Assembly: GCA_030950365.1 (NCBI GenBank)
Contig: JAUZRQ010000026.1
Span: forward strand, 21,699 to 85,698
Length of the DNA: 64,000 bases
Origin: Candidatus Zhuqueibacterota bacterium
GTDB taxonomy: Bacteria; Zhuqueibacterota; Zhuqueibacteria; Zhuqueibacterales; Geothermadaptataceae
Reading direction: 5' to 3'
Each line of letters opens with the position of its first letter. The first letter of the stretch is position 1. Below the pieces are notes generated by a model that was given only the letters and a program-made list of their open reading frames with translations, was not told the origin of the DNA and ran no database searches. Positions 10,105 to 18,245 of this stretch are shown here, one piece after another. Both the position numbers and the translations under genes were made by a program.

Positions 10105-10244
10105 GGCCCGGCGCCGGAGGATGCGATAGGTTTTCGCAAACGGATGCAATGCCGCTACTGTTTTTACTAGCGGCAGAGGGGGCAGGACGCAGAACGTCGC
10201 TTTTGTAGCAGGAATCAACACGAACCAACGATTCGAGGCGTATC

Positions 10245-11852
10245 ATGGCGATTGATACAGGGACTTCGCAACAGACTCGCAAGGACCTTGAGAGCCAAAT
10301 TGCGCGTTTGAACAAAATCGGGATTGCGCTGTCGAGCGAGCACAATCTGAACCGGCTGCTGGAAATGATAGTGCGTGAGGCGCGTGGTTTCACCAACGCC
10401 GACGGCGGCAGTCTGTATATTCGCGAGGGCGATAAGCTCAATTTTATCGTTGCGCAGACGCAATCGCTGGAGCGCCGCAATGGCAAAAAGACCGAGTTCA
10501 AGTCGTTTTATTTGCCACTCACCAAAGAAAGCATTGGCGGCTATGTGGCTATAACCGGTGAGGTGCTCAATATTGAGGATGCCTATCTGATTCCGCCGAC
10601 GGTAGAATATCGTTTGAACAGGGATTTCGACCAGCGGATGGGCTATCGCACCAAATCCATGCTGGTGGTGCCGATGCGGGATCACAAAGATGAGATCATC
10701 GGCGTGCTGCAGCTCATCAACAGCATGGATGAGCACGGCAACGTGGTGCCGTTTCGCAAAGAATACGAGTCGCTGATCCTGTCGCTGGCCAGCCAGGCGG
10801 CGGTCGCCATCCAGAACGCTCGGCTCATTGACGAAATCCGCAACCTGTTCCGCTCGCTGGTTCGCTACTCGGCCAAAGCCATTGACGCGCGAAGTCCGCA
10901 TACGGCTGGTCATTCCGGCCGCGTGGCGCGCTATTCGGTGCGCATCATGGAGGCCATCAACGAAGAAAAAAATGGCCGCTTTGCCGATGTGCATTTCTCG
11001 CCGCAGGAAATTGAAGAAATGAAAATGGCAGGGTGGCTGCACGATATCGGCAAGATTGGTGTGCGCGAGGCGGTGCTGGAAAAAGAAAACAAGCTGACCC
11101 ATGATCAGATGCGGGTCATCGAAAACCGATTCCAGGCCATCCGGCTGATGGAAATCCTCCGCAGCGAGCGCGAGAAAGCCGATTTGTTGAAGCGGAACAA
11201 GCTGACCGCTGAAACTGAAAAGCACATCGATGAACAATTGAAGATAAAACTAAGCGCGTTGGACGACGACCTGGCCTTTTTAAAACGCATCAACGTGCCG
11301 GGGTTTTTGAAGGAAGAGGATCGCGTGCGGCTGAAGGCCATCGCTGAAAAAACCTACAACGACCTGCAGGGTGAAACACACTTTTATCTGACCGCGTTTG
11401 AATACGAAAACCTGTCGGTCATTCGTGGCAATCTGACCGAGGCGGAATACAGGGAAATTCAGAGTCATGTGGACCAGACCCTGGCAATTTTGAACAAAAT
11501 TCCATTCACCAAAGATTTGCAGAACATCCCCAAATATGCGGCGGTGCACCATGAAATGCTCGACGGCAGCGGCTATCCCCGCGGCCTCAAGGGCGATCAG
11601 ATTCCGCTGCAGGGGCGCATCATGGCCGTGTGCGATATTTTCGATGCGCTGACCGCGGCCGACCGGCCTTACAAGAAAGCCCTGCCGCTGGAAAAGAGTC
11701 TGGCCATTCTACGTGAAGAAGCCGAGCGCGGCCGGCTGGACAGGGACATCGTGGAGCTGTTCATCCGCAAGAAGCTCTACGAAAGGAAAGCGCGGATGGA
11801 AGATGAAGAGGAGGACAAAGACAACCTGATTTTTCGCAAGACGGCGGTTTGA
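10245..11852 (+). CDS. GAF and HD-GYP domain protein (putative cyclic-di-GMP phosphodiesterase)
   Basis: A 535-residue cytosolic protein with a GAF sensor domain (about 20-185) and an HD-GYP domain (about 205-500). The HD pair is in Leu-His-Asp-Ile-Gly-Lys-Ile-Gly, and the GYP signature is in His-His-Glu-Met-Leu-Asp-Gly-Ser-Gly-Tyr-Pro. Between them lie roughly 110-120 extra charged, helical residues not present in standard HD-GYP domains. The family hydrolyses cyclic-di-GMP to GMP. The C-terminus is acidic. GAGG sits 7 bases before the ATG. It follows the AAA+ gene after 140 bases, and a strong terminator lies just downstream. Confidence 0.88.
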   Translation: MAIDTGTSQQTRKDLESQIARLNKIGIALSSEHNLNRLLEMIVREARGFTNADGGSLYIREGDKLNFIVAQTQSLERRNGKKTEFKSFYLPLTKESIGGYVAITGEVLNIEDAYLIPPTVEYRLNRDFDQRMGYRTKSMLVVPMRDHKDEIIGVLQLINSMDEHGNVVPFRKEYESLILSLASQAAVAIQNARLIDEIRNLFRSLVRYSAKAIDARSPHTAGHSGRVARYSVRIMEAINEEKNGRFADVHFSPQEIEEMKMAGWLHDIGKIGVREAVLEKENKLTHDQMRVIENRFQAIRLMEILRSEREKADLLKRNKLTAETEKHIDEQLKIKLSALDDDLAFLKRINVPGFLKEEDRVRLKAIAEKTYNDLQGETHFYLTAFEYENLSVIRGNLTEAEYREIQSHVDQTLAILNKIPFTKDLQNIPKYAAVHHEMLDGSGYPRGLKGDQIPLQGRIMAVCDIFDALTAADRPYKKALPLEKSLAILREEAERGRLDRDIVELFIRKKLYERKARMEDEEEDKDNLIFRKTAV

Positions 11853-11872
11853 GATATGGCAAGGACATTCAT

Positions 11873-11902
11873 AAAATCCCGGCTTTGTTCCGGGATTTTT
11901 AA
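11873..11902 (+). terminator. Rho-independent terminator after the GAF/HD-GYP gene
   Basis: A 10-bp perfect stem AAAATCCCGG (11873-11882) / CCGGGATTTT (11890-11899), with a 7-base loop and a T-rich tail, lies 20 bases after the stop codon. Confidence 0.85.
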
Positions 11903-12094
11903 TTTTTGGGGGAACCACAAAGGCACAAAGAGAACAGAGGGATGATAAAAACGCAAAGGAATTTTGAGGTAGATACTATGAAATTAAATATTTTTGAAAG
12001 ATGTAATGGGAAAAGTCAATCTTGTTGCTAACATACAAAATGCATGAGATTGGTGAGTCTTCGGCTTTTTTGGGTAGGTATGAAAATAAAGAAA

Positions 12095-12469
12095 TTATTT
12101 TGTCTCAATATATTTGACCCCTTCAATATTTTTAAAATCAACGTCTTGAGTCCAGAGAACAGCATTGTAAGCCCTGGCAGTTGCCAAAATAATGCTGTCA
12201 GCCATTGGCAGGCCGAATTTTAAGGATAGATTCGCTGAGCTTAAAGCCAAAGCGGAATCTAAATCAACAACTTTCCCTTGTTGCATGGCGGCAATTGCTT
12301 GCAATGCAGGGTTTTCGCCTCTTTGTTGCTTAATCCTTTTAAAAACTTCATAAATACTAATTGAGGGGACAACGAGGTCATCTACTTGCTCAATCGCTGG
12401 AGCAAAAAAATCAGCATTTGGACCATCTGCAAAGTATTCAAGCCATCCAGATCAATCGACTACATTCAT
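12095..12469 (-). pseudogene. vapC: vapC toxin pseudogene (PIN domain, nonsense codon 6)
   Basis: The frame begins Met-Asn-Val-Val-Asp and then meets TGA (12452-12454) where relatives have Ser or Ala, followed without further disruption by Ser-Gly-Trp-Leu-Glu-Tyr-Phe-Ala-Asp-Gly and a full PIN domain of about 124 codons. The downstream acidic residues are intact (Tyr-Glu-Val-Phe-Lys; Met-Ala-Asp-Ser-Ile; Gln-Asp-Val-Asp-Phe). PIN-domain VapC toxins cleave tRNA or rRNA. One C-to-G change would turn TCA into TGA. There is no good internal start after the stop, and one would lose the first catalytic Asp. TGA is an ordinary stop elsewhere in the window, so this is a broken toxin rather than recoding. 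The ATG overlaps the vapB stop (ATGA). Confidence 0.82.
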
Positions 12470-12672
12470 AATCGGTCTGGCTCCCTTTCTACTGCTGTAT
12501 CAATCCCCTTGAGAAAACCACGCAGCTTTTGAACTGGCTTCACAGGAATCAATTCGATACGATCTTCGTAGCGCATGACCTGCACCTTTTGGCCGGGACG
12601 AATTCCCAGCGATTTTCGAATAGAACGAGGAATGATAATCTGATATTTTGATGAAACCGTAACCTGATCCAT
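12466..12672 (-). CDS. vapB: VapB-type antitoxin (AbrB/MazE fold)
   Basis: A 68-residue protein with the swapped-hairpin AbrB-like DNA-binding fold at its N-terminus (Val-Ser-Ser-Lys-Tyr-Gln-Ile-Ile-Ile-Pro, Ile-Arg-Pro-Gly-Gln-Lys-Val) and a C-terminal tail that in this family wraps the toxin. It would bind and silence VapC and repress its own promoter. AAAGGG precedes the ATG. The stop codon overlaps the start of vapC by four bases, the usual coupling. The surrounding sequence is more AT-rich than neighbouring genes, which fits recent acquisition. Because the toxin is broken, the antitoxin is now an orphan. Confidence 0.85.
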   Translation of the reverse strand: MDQVTVSSKYQIIIPRSIRKSLGIRPGQKVQVMRYEDRIELIPVKPVQKLRGFLKGIDTAVEREPDRL

Positions 12673-13480
12673 ATTCCCTTTTGCTCCATACCATAATCTT
12701 GGATATTCTTTTCAGGATAGACAAAAGTAAACCAATCTCTACTTATATTCAAGAATTTTATTGATGCAAGTAAATATTGTGTGAATTATGCCGTGGTTTT
12801 GAAGCATCAAACCACGTTCCTTTCATGCCTTAAAATGCACTGTTAATTCTAAAAGTCGAGGTCATGTAAAAGCAGCGAACGTAGGGGAGCCATTTGCAAG
12901 ATTGATAGCATCATTCATTTTTCTAACCTGGAAAATTCATCACGAAAAGGCGCAAAGAACGCAATGTGTTGATCAATTTAAAGCATAAAAGGTTTATCTA
13001 TCATTAAGTTTGAAAAATGAAGCTTTTTATCAAGCGTAATCATAAAGCATTATTTCTTTGCGACTTGGCGTCTTTGCATGAGAAATTGATGAATTCAACA
13101 AGCTAAAAGTGAAACAAAGTTACCTCTGCGCTCCCAGCGCCTCCGCGAGAGAATTTTATAATTGATCCGACTTCAGCTTGAGCCGGCAAATAAAAAAATC
13201 TCGCAGAGCTCGCAGGGTGCGCTGAGGTTTCTATACTTTGCCAGGGCTTTCGCGAGGCTTGCCTTTTTGGTTTTGTGTGCTGCTTAAAAATCCATCGCTG
13301 GCCCGCGGGATGCTTGATTTTTATGGAGAGCCTTCACGGAAGCAGACACAGAGATTCGTTACCATTTTTCATGCAATCCAACTCATCCATCTCATTGTTG
13401 TACATTATGAGAATTTTTTGTATTATATTCTTGTAACCATTGACCAGCATCCAGGCAAAAGCTCATAGGCCATAGCCCCC
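12673..13480. repeat. Gap with nested degenerate inverted repeats and the dnaG promoter
   Basis: No gene is supported. It holds two inverted pairs of the GCAAAG/GCAGAG-type intergenic repeats: about 12953-12972 (GGCGCAAAGAACGC) against 13055-13082 (CTTTGCGACTTGGCGTCTTTGC), and about 13130-13156 (CTCTGCGCTCCCAGCGCCTC) against 13199-13227 (TCTCGCAGAGCTCGCAGGG). Confidence 0.55.
13398..13426 (+). promoter_or_regulatory. Probable dnaG promoter
   Basis: TTGTAC (13398-13403) and TATTAT (13421-13426) are spaced by 17 bases, about 50 bases before the dnaG start codon. Confidence 0.45.
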
Positions 13481-15310
13481 ATGCCGATTATTCCCGAAAA
13501 CATCGTCGAAGAAGTGCGCATGGCGTCCGATATTGTGGACGTCGTTTCCGATTATGTGGCGCTGAAGCAAAAGGGCCGGAATTTTTTCGGATTGTGCCCT
13601 TTCCATCCCGAAAAAACGCCGTCGTTCAGCGTCAATCCGGAAAAGCAGATTTTCCACTGCTTCGGTTGCGGCACGGGCGGTAACGTGTTCACCTTCATCA
13701 TGAAGGAAGAGGGGGTCAACTTCCCCGAGGCCGTGCGCATCCTGGCCAAACGCGCCGGCATCGCCATTCCCGAGCCGGAAGAGGCCACGGACGTCAATCT
13801 GCAGGTGCGCGAGGCGCTGTACCACATCAACGAAATGGCCATGGCGTTTTACGAGCAGCAACTGTTCTCGCCGGCCGGCCGGGAGGCGCTGAAATACCTG
13901 CACTCGCGCGGATTCACCGATGAGGGCATCCGCACGTTTCACCTGGGCTATGCCCCGGATTCCTTCGATGCCCTGCTCAAACACGCCACGGCCAGACACT
14001 TCAGCCCGGATAAGCTCGAGCAAGCCGGACTTCTGAACAAGCGCGAGGATGGTGGCTATTACGACCGTTTCCGTCACCGCGTCATGTTCCCGATTTTGAA
14101 TCTGTCCGGCAAGGTCATCGCCTTTGGCGGCCGCCGTCTTTCGGATGACGACACCATCCCCAAATACGTCAATTCGCCGGAAACACCAATTTACCACAAG
14201 AGCAATGTGCTGTACGGTCTGTTTCTGGCCCGCGACGCCATCCGGGAGCAGGATTTGGCGGTTTTTGTGGAAGGCTACACCGATATGATGCGGCTGTATC
14301 TCAGCGGCATCCGCAATGTGGTGGCCACGTCCGGAACGGCGCTCACTCCGCTGCAGGCGCGGCTGGTGCGGCGTTATACCCAAAACGTCACGCTGCTGTA
14401 TGACAGCGATACGGCCGGCGCGGCGGCGACTCTGCGCGGCGCGGATGTGCTGGTGGAGCAGGGGCTGGAAGTGAAAGTAGCCGAGCTACAGGAAGGCGAG
14501 GACCCGGATAGTTTTGTGCAAAAATACGGCCCGGATGCGTTACGGGAGCAACTGGCAAAAGCCATTCCGCTGTTGGACTTCAAGGCGCTGCGCATCCCCG
14601 AGGCCGGCGGGCATCTCGAAAAAAACGAGCGCGTGCAGTCGCTGGTGCAAACCCTGGCGAAAATTCAGGACGGGCTGAAACGGCAGGAAATGGTGCACTA
14701 CTATGCGGAAAAGATGAAGCTGGACGAGGAGGTGCTGTGGGACGAGGTGCGACGGCTGCGCAGGTTGTACCGCCTGCGGCGCAAGCAGCCAGAGGAGCCA
14801 GTTCAGGTTTTGCTGCCCGCAGAGCAAAAGGGCAGCTTTGCCGAGCGCAGCCGGCCGGTCGAGGAGGAACTCATCCGGATCATGCTGTTGTACTGGGACG
14901 CCGTTCCGTTCGTATTCAGTTTCATGGAAGTGACCGATTTTTATAACGAGGATTTTCAGATCATTGCCGCGGTGCTGTTTGAGCTGTATAAGAATCAGAT
15001 CCGTCCTGAGCCCGAGGAGTTGATCCACTATTTCCGCGATGCGCACATTTCCGAGTTCATTTCCAGGGTGGTGCTGTTGCCCAAAGAAGAGCGCGAGGCG
15101 GTGACCAAAAATTACCAGCGATGGGCCGCGGACTGTTTGGCGAAACTGCAGCGGCTCATGCTGGAGCTGAAAATTGAGGACGTACAGCAGCAGATCAAGG
15201 AGCGAGAAGCCTCGGGCGGCGACGTCACCGAACTCCTCGAGGCCTGGCGCAACCTGCAGGACCAGCGCCAGCGCATCCGTCCGGAGAATTTCCTGCCGGA
15301 ATACCAGTGA
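13481..15310 (+). CDS. dnaG: DNA primase
   Basis: A 609-residue primase, the enzyme that lays RNA primers for DNA replication. The N-terminal zinc ribbon has Cys39, His42, Cys60 and Cys63. The RNA polymerase core follows (about 110-340), with the TOPRIM acidic motif Val-Glu-Gly-Tyr-Thr-Asp-Met and the Tyr-Asp-Ser-Asp-Thr-Ala-Gly metal site. The C-terminal third (about 440-609) is the helical DnaB-helicase-binding region. Length and order are normal. The start has no obvious Shine-Dalgarno sequence, but an upstream start would run into the leader. It is followed by a hairpin that probably ends transcription. In many bacteria dnaG sits next to rpoD; here rpoD is 10 kb away. Confidence 0.96.
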   Translation: MPIIPENIVEEVRMASDIVDVVSDYVALKQKGRNFFGLCPFHPEKTPSFSVNPEKQIFHCFGCGTGGNVFTFIMKEEGVNFPEAVRILAKRAGIAIPEPEEATDVNLQVREALYHINEMAMAFYEQQLFSPAGREALKYLHSRGFTDEGIRTFHLGYAPDSFDALLKHATARHFSPDKLEQAGLLNKREDGGYYDRFRHRVMFPILNLSGKVIAFGGRRLSDDDTIPKYVNSPETPIYHKSNVLYGLFLARDAIREQDLAVFVEGYTDMMRLYLSGIRNVVATSGTALTPLQARLVRRYTQNVTLLYDSDTAGAAATLRGADVLVEQGLEVKVAELQEGEDPDSFVQKYGPDALREQLAKAIPLLDFKALRIPEAGGHLEKNERVQSLVQTLAKIQDGLKRQEMVHYYAEKMKLDEEVLWDEVRRLRRLYRLRRKQPEEPVQVLLPAEQKGSFAERSRPVEEELIRIMLLYWDAVPFVFSFMEVTDFYNEDFQIIAAVLFELYKNQIRPEPEELIHYFRDAHISEFISRVVLLPKEEREAVTKNYQRWAADCLAKLQRLMLELKIEDVQQQIKEREASGGDVTELLEAWRNLQDQRQRIRPENFLPEYQ

Positions 15311-15328
15311 TTGTTTATCAGCAAGACA

Positions 15329-15355
15329 CCAGGCAGCTTCGTGGTGCCTGGGGGC
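15329..15355. terminator. Hairpin between the convergent dnaG and nucleotidyltransferase genes
   Basis: CCAGGCA (15329-15335) pairs with TGCCTGG (15345-15351) around a 9-base loop. There is no clean T-run, but its placement just after dnaG and before a convergent gene suggests a terminator. A similar ACACCAGGC hairpin lies at 32784-32825. Confidence 0.45.
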
Positions 15356-15357
15356 TC

Positions 15358-16050
15358 TTACTGCAAAATCTCACAAAGTTCGTGGTACAACCTTTCCACT
15401 GCTGATTGCGGATGGCGTCTGGCCAGCAAGCTAACCCGGTCACGCAGGATGGAAAACAGCTCCGGCCAGTAGGCCGGCGGACACCTGATGGCCTGCTTCA
15501 ATTGCTCGCAGGACACCGGTTGGCACAGCAGCAATGCCGTCACATCATCCGGATCGTGCTTGCCCTGCCGGCGACCGCGCCAGAGCAGCAGCTTAAAGGC
15601 CACATGCAACGCCGGCGACAGCGTGAGATACGTCCGCTCGCCGAAAACGACTTCCATCGGTGGGAACTGCCGCAAATCGAACCGCAAAGCCACCGGGCCG
15701 GCAAACCCTGGAATCCGCATTTCATCCACCGCCATCAAATCCACATCCACCTCGCCGCGTCGCAATTTCAAACTCCAGCCACGAAAATGTTCCGTGTCCT
15801 CATATTCGAAATGGTTGGCCAGGCTTTCGGACCACTGCTGTCGGCTGTCGGGGGAAATGATGAGGTCGAGGTCCATGGCGACGGTGGTAGCGTATGGCCG
15901 AAAATGCTCCGGCCGGGTACACAGGAACACCGCTGTGCCGCCGAAAATGACCGGCGGCTGAATCGCGCGTTCCCGGGCGATCGTCCGAAAATCCTCGTAC
16001 GCGTTCAAGACGCGTTGCATTTGTGCGTGGATTCGTGAACGCGTTTGCAT
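15358..16050 (-). CDS. Nucleotidyltransferase-fold protein
   Basis: A 230-residue protein. The motif Phe-Gly-Gly-Thr-Ala-Val followed about 25 residues later by Met-Asp-Leu-Asp-Leu-Ile-Ile, and later an acidic strand Val-Asp-Val-Asp-Leu-Met, is the pattern of minimal nucleotidyltransferases (GG..., DxD, third Asp) such as AbiEii-like or DUF6036-like proteins. Members transfer a nucleotide to a protein, RNA or small molecule; the target here is unknown. I chose the ATG at 16050, which lies 7 bases after the DUF5989 stop; the start at 16086 would overlap that gene. It is probably cotranscribed with the DUF5989 gene and possibly phzF. Confidence 0.6.
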   Translation of the reverse strand: MQTRSRIHAQMQRVLNAYEDFRTIARERAIQPPVIFGGTAVFLCTRPEHFRPYATTVAMDLDLIISPDSRQQWSESLANHFEYEDTEHFRGWSLKLRRGEVDVDLMAVDEMRIPGFAGPVALRFDLRQFPPMEVVFGERTYLTLSPALHVAFKLLLWRGRRQGKHDPDDVTALLLCQPVSCEQLKQAIRCPPAYWPELFSILRDRVSLLARRHPQSAVERLYHELCEILQ

Positions 16051-16057
16051 GTCGTGC

Positions 16058-16216
16058 CTAAAACAGCGTGTAAATGAACGGGGCAAGGGCGCTTTGCTGC
16101 GTCAACACGATCAGTAGGCTGAGGAGAATCAAAAAAATCATGATCGGCGCCAGCCAGTATTTTTTGCGCACGCGCAGAAATCGCCAGAACTCGGCCAATA
16201 TGGACAGCTTGCTCAT
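16058..16216 (-). CDS. DUF5989 family small membrane protein (52 residues)
   Basis: The product starts Met-Ser-Lys-Leu-Ser-Ile, then Glu-Phe-Trp-Arg-Phe-Leu-Arg-Val-Arg-Lys-Lys-Tyr-Trp, one membrane helix rich in Ile/Leu, and ends Gln-Ser-Ala-Leu-Ala-Pro-Phe-Ile-Tyr-Thr-Leu-Phe. That tail is the hallmark of DUF5989. A strong AGGAGG lies 7 bases before the ATG. These proteins are usually found beside an SxtJ-like membrane protein and a carbamoyltransferase; neither is here. The function is not known; location is the inner membrane. Its downstream neighbour is a nucleotidyltransferase-like gene 7 bases away. Confidence 0.82.
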   Translation of the reverse strand: MSKLSILAEFWRFLRVRKKYWLAPIMIFLILLSLLIVLTQQSALAPFIYTLF

Positions 16217-16299
16217 GCACCCTCCTGTAAGATGACGTGATTAAAATTAATGATGCCGGTGCGTATCATCTCCCGGTGTGAACCGCTGCACCAGCGCGT

Positions 16300-17085
16300 T
16301 CAATCCGGAATGTCGATGCGGCCCTGCAGATAGGGCACGGCTTTGCCGTAAATGAACACGCGCTCGTTGACCACCTCGCACATCAGTTCGCCGCCACGGG
16401 CCGAAAGCTGCCGGACGTGAAAGCGTTTCGGACCAAGCCGTTCTGCCCAGTAGGGCGCCAGTTGCGTGTAGGCCGATCCCGTGACCGGATCCTCCGGTAC
16501 GGCCAGCTTCGGGGCGAAAAATCGCGCCACGAAATCGTATTGGGCCGACGGAGCGGTGACGATCACACCGCGGCGGTCGAGGCGTTTGAGCGCTTCAAAA
16601 TCGGGCTGCAGCGCTTTGATATCGGTTTCGCTATCGAAGACCGCAATATAATCTTCCGATTGCAAACAGGCGCCTGGCGTTTGGCCCAGTCCCTGCGCCA
16701 GCGCTTGTGGCTGATCGCAGGGCGTCGGCGGCTGCGCCGGAAAATTCATCACCAACCAGTCGCCATCCCGCGTGACGGTCAGTTGGCCGGAACGTGACTC
16801 AAATTGAATGGTGCTGGATAATTCCTGCAGGAAGTGGAAAATGACAAATGCGCTGGCCAGGGTGGCGTGACCGCATAAATCGACCTCGCTGGCCGGAGTG
16901 AACCAGCGGATGTGATAACCGTCGCTGCGGGGAACGAAATAGGCCGTTTCGGAAAGATTGTTTTCCGCCGCGATGGCCTGCAGCAGGTCATCGGGAAGCC
17001 AGCGCGGTAGCGGACACACCGCCGCGGGGTTGCCCTCGAACAGTTTTGATGCAAACGCATCGATCTGGTAAATCGGGATGGTCAT
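16300..17085 (-). CDS. PhzF-family isomerase
   Basis: A 261-residue protein with the two-lobed diaminopimelate-epimerase-like fold. Visible are Ile-Asp-Ala-Phe-Ala near the start, Asn-Pro-Ala-Ala-Val-Cys, the catalytic Glu in Asn-Leu-Ser-Glu-Thr-Ala-Tyr-Phe, Asp-Leu-Cys-Gly-His-Ala-Thr-Leu, and in the second lobe Pro-Glu-Asp-Pro-Val-Thr-Gly-Ser-Ala. PhzF itself isomerises a phenazine precursor, but most relatives have unknown substrates, and no phenazine genes are nearby. The ATG at 17085 has ACGAGG about 9 bases upstream and matches the family N-terminus better than the start at 17118. It is first in a possible three-gene unit. Confidence 0.88.
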   Translation of the reverse strand: MTIPIYQIDAFASKLFEGNPAAVCPLPRWLPDDLLQAIAAENNLSETAYFVPRSDGYHIRWFTPASEVDLCGHATLASAFVIFHFLQELSSTIQFESRSGQLTVTRDGDWLVMNFPAQPPTPCDQPQALAQGLGQTPGACLQSEDYIAVFDSETDIKALQPDFEALKRLDRRGVIVTAPSAQYDFVARFFAPKLAVPEDPVTGSAYTQLAPYWAERLGPKRFHVRQLSARGGELMCEVVNERVFIYGKAVPYLQGRIDIPD

Positions 17086-17547
17086 GAATGGCCTCGTGGC
17101 ATTGATTTTTTTCCGCAATCAGGATTCGAGCATGAATGAAAAAAAGTCTTGCAAAGGCTCAGAGCGCGCCGATAAAATGGCGATGGATGTAATTTCTACC
17201 TCGTGACGTGTTGTATTGTCTCGCACTAACCGACGACTGCAAAAAACCTGTAGCACCCGCCCCTTGTGGGCGGTAGCCGCTGGCCTGGTTGCCGGATGCC
17301 CCCGAAATTTTTCTGGCTTTGGCGGAATTGGTCGCGTCGGGGCCAAAAGTCCGGCCTGATCGGCGCCGCACAAGGGGGCGCGGCTATGGCATCCGTCTCA
17401 AAAAAATACGCCCCGGTCGAAATATCTTTAAACCGCGGCTGAACCGCTACAAAAATTAGGCGGAAAATATGGATTTTGCAACAGGTTTGTGACCTGTTGG
17501 AATATTTCAAAAAAACCGCTTGCTTTTTTCCTCAAAATCGCTATTTT
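17086..17547. other. Intergenic region upstream of the TetR operator
   Basis: No gene is supported. A GC-rich hairpin CCGCCC/GGGCGG lies at 17257-17273. The surrounding words (TAGCAC-CCGCCCCTTGTGGGCGG) resemble a stretch at about 50295-50320, so it may be another dispersed repeat. Confidence 0.4.
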
Positions 17548-17574
17548 TTCGAACAAAATAACAAAATATTCGAA
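17548..17574. promoter_or_regulatory. Putative TetR operator, copy 1
   Basis: TTCGAA, 15 bases, TTCGAA, ending 11 bases before the tetR start codon. The same arrangement recurs at 18194-18220. Half-site centres are 21 bp apart, two helical turns, which suits a repressor dimer or dimer pair. Confidence 0.65.
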
Positions 17575-17585
17575 AATTCGAGTCA

Positions 17586-18176
17586 ATGGTCGATCTCGAC
17601 AAAATCGATCGCAAAGAAGTCATCATCAAGGTCGCCCAGAACCTGTTCAGCCGGTTCGGGCTGGCTAAAACCACCATCGAGGACATTGCCCGGCAGGCCC
17701 GAATGGGCAAGGCCAGCATTTATTATTATTTTAAAAGCAAAGAGTCCATTTTCAAAGAAGTGATCGAGAAAGAGGGGGCCGAGTTGCGGCGCAAAATCCA
17801 GCAGGCCGTGGCGTCGGTTGATGCGCCGCAGGATAAGCTGCGCATCTATGCCCTCACGCGCATGGAATCGCTGAAAGAGCTGGCCAATTATTACAATGCC
17901 ATGCGCGATGAATACTTGGAACACTATGCGTTTATCGAAAAGGCGCGCAAGGGGTTCGACGAATTTGAACTCGATCTCATTGCACGGATTCTGAAGCAGG
18001 GCGTGGCGCAGGGCGTGTTCACCATTGCCAATATTCCGCTCACCGCCGAAGCGATTCTGGCTGCCATCAAAGGGCTCGAGTACCGCTGGACCATCGAGGT
18101 GCCGCTGGAACGCATCCGTGAAAATATCGGTGTGCTATTGAACATCCTGTTCAAAGGCATTGAAAAACGGGATTGA
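17586..18176 (+). CDS. TetR/AcrR-family transcriptional regulator
   Basis: A 196-residue protein. The N-terminal helix-turn-helix (about residues 10-60) has Phe-Ser-Arg-Phe-Gly-Leu-Ala-Lys-Thr-Thr-Ile-Glu-Asp-Ile-Ala and the recognition helix Gly-Lys-Ala-Ser-Ile-Tyr-Tyr-Tyr-Phe-Lys-Ser-Lys-Glu. The helical C-terminal domain is the ligand pocket and dimer interface. TetR proteins repress neighbouring transport genes until a small ligand binds. Matching palindromic sites just before this gene and before the RND transporter gene suggest it controls itself and the transporter cassette. The start has no clear Shine-Dalgarno sequence and lies within 12 bases of the operator. Confidence 0.92.
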   Translation: MVDLDKIDRKEVIIKVAQNLFSRFGLAKTTIEDIARQARMGKASIYYYFKSKESIFKEVIEKEGAELRRKIQQAVASVDAPQDKLRIYALTRMESLKELANYYNAMRDEYLEHYAFIEKARKGFDEFELDLIARILKQGVAQGVFTIANIPLTAEAILAAIKGLEYRWTIEVPLERIRENIGVLLNILFKGIEKRD

Positions 18177-18193
18177 ATTTTTTTTGCATATTT

Positions 18194-18220
18194 TTCGAAC
18201 AAAAAACGATATTATTCGAA
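18194..18220. promoter_or_regulatory. Putative TetR operator, copy 2
   Basis: TTCGAA (18194-18199) and TTCGAA (18215-18220), again separated by 15 bases, lie between tetR and the RND gene. The first 8 spacer-side bases (TTCGAACAAAA) match copy 1. Confidence 0.65.
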
Positions 18221-18245
18221 TAATACATCGCGGGGAGAAGGCCAA

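Noticed and set aside
12452..12454. Selenocysteine or recoded TGA in vapC
   Set aside because: The expected residue is Ser/Ala, no selenocysteine signal is seen and TGA serves as an ordinary stop in neighbouring genes.
13238..13468. 76-codon plus-strand frame before dnaG
   Set aside because: It lies in the repeat-containing gap, crosses the probable dnaG promoter and has no binding site.
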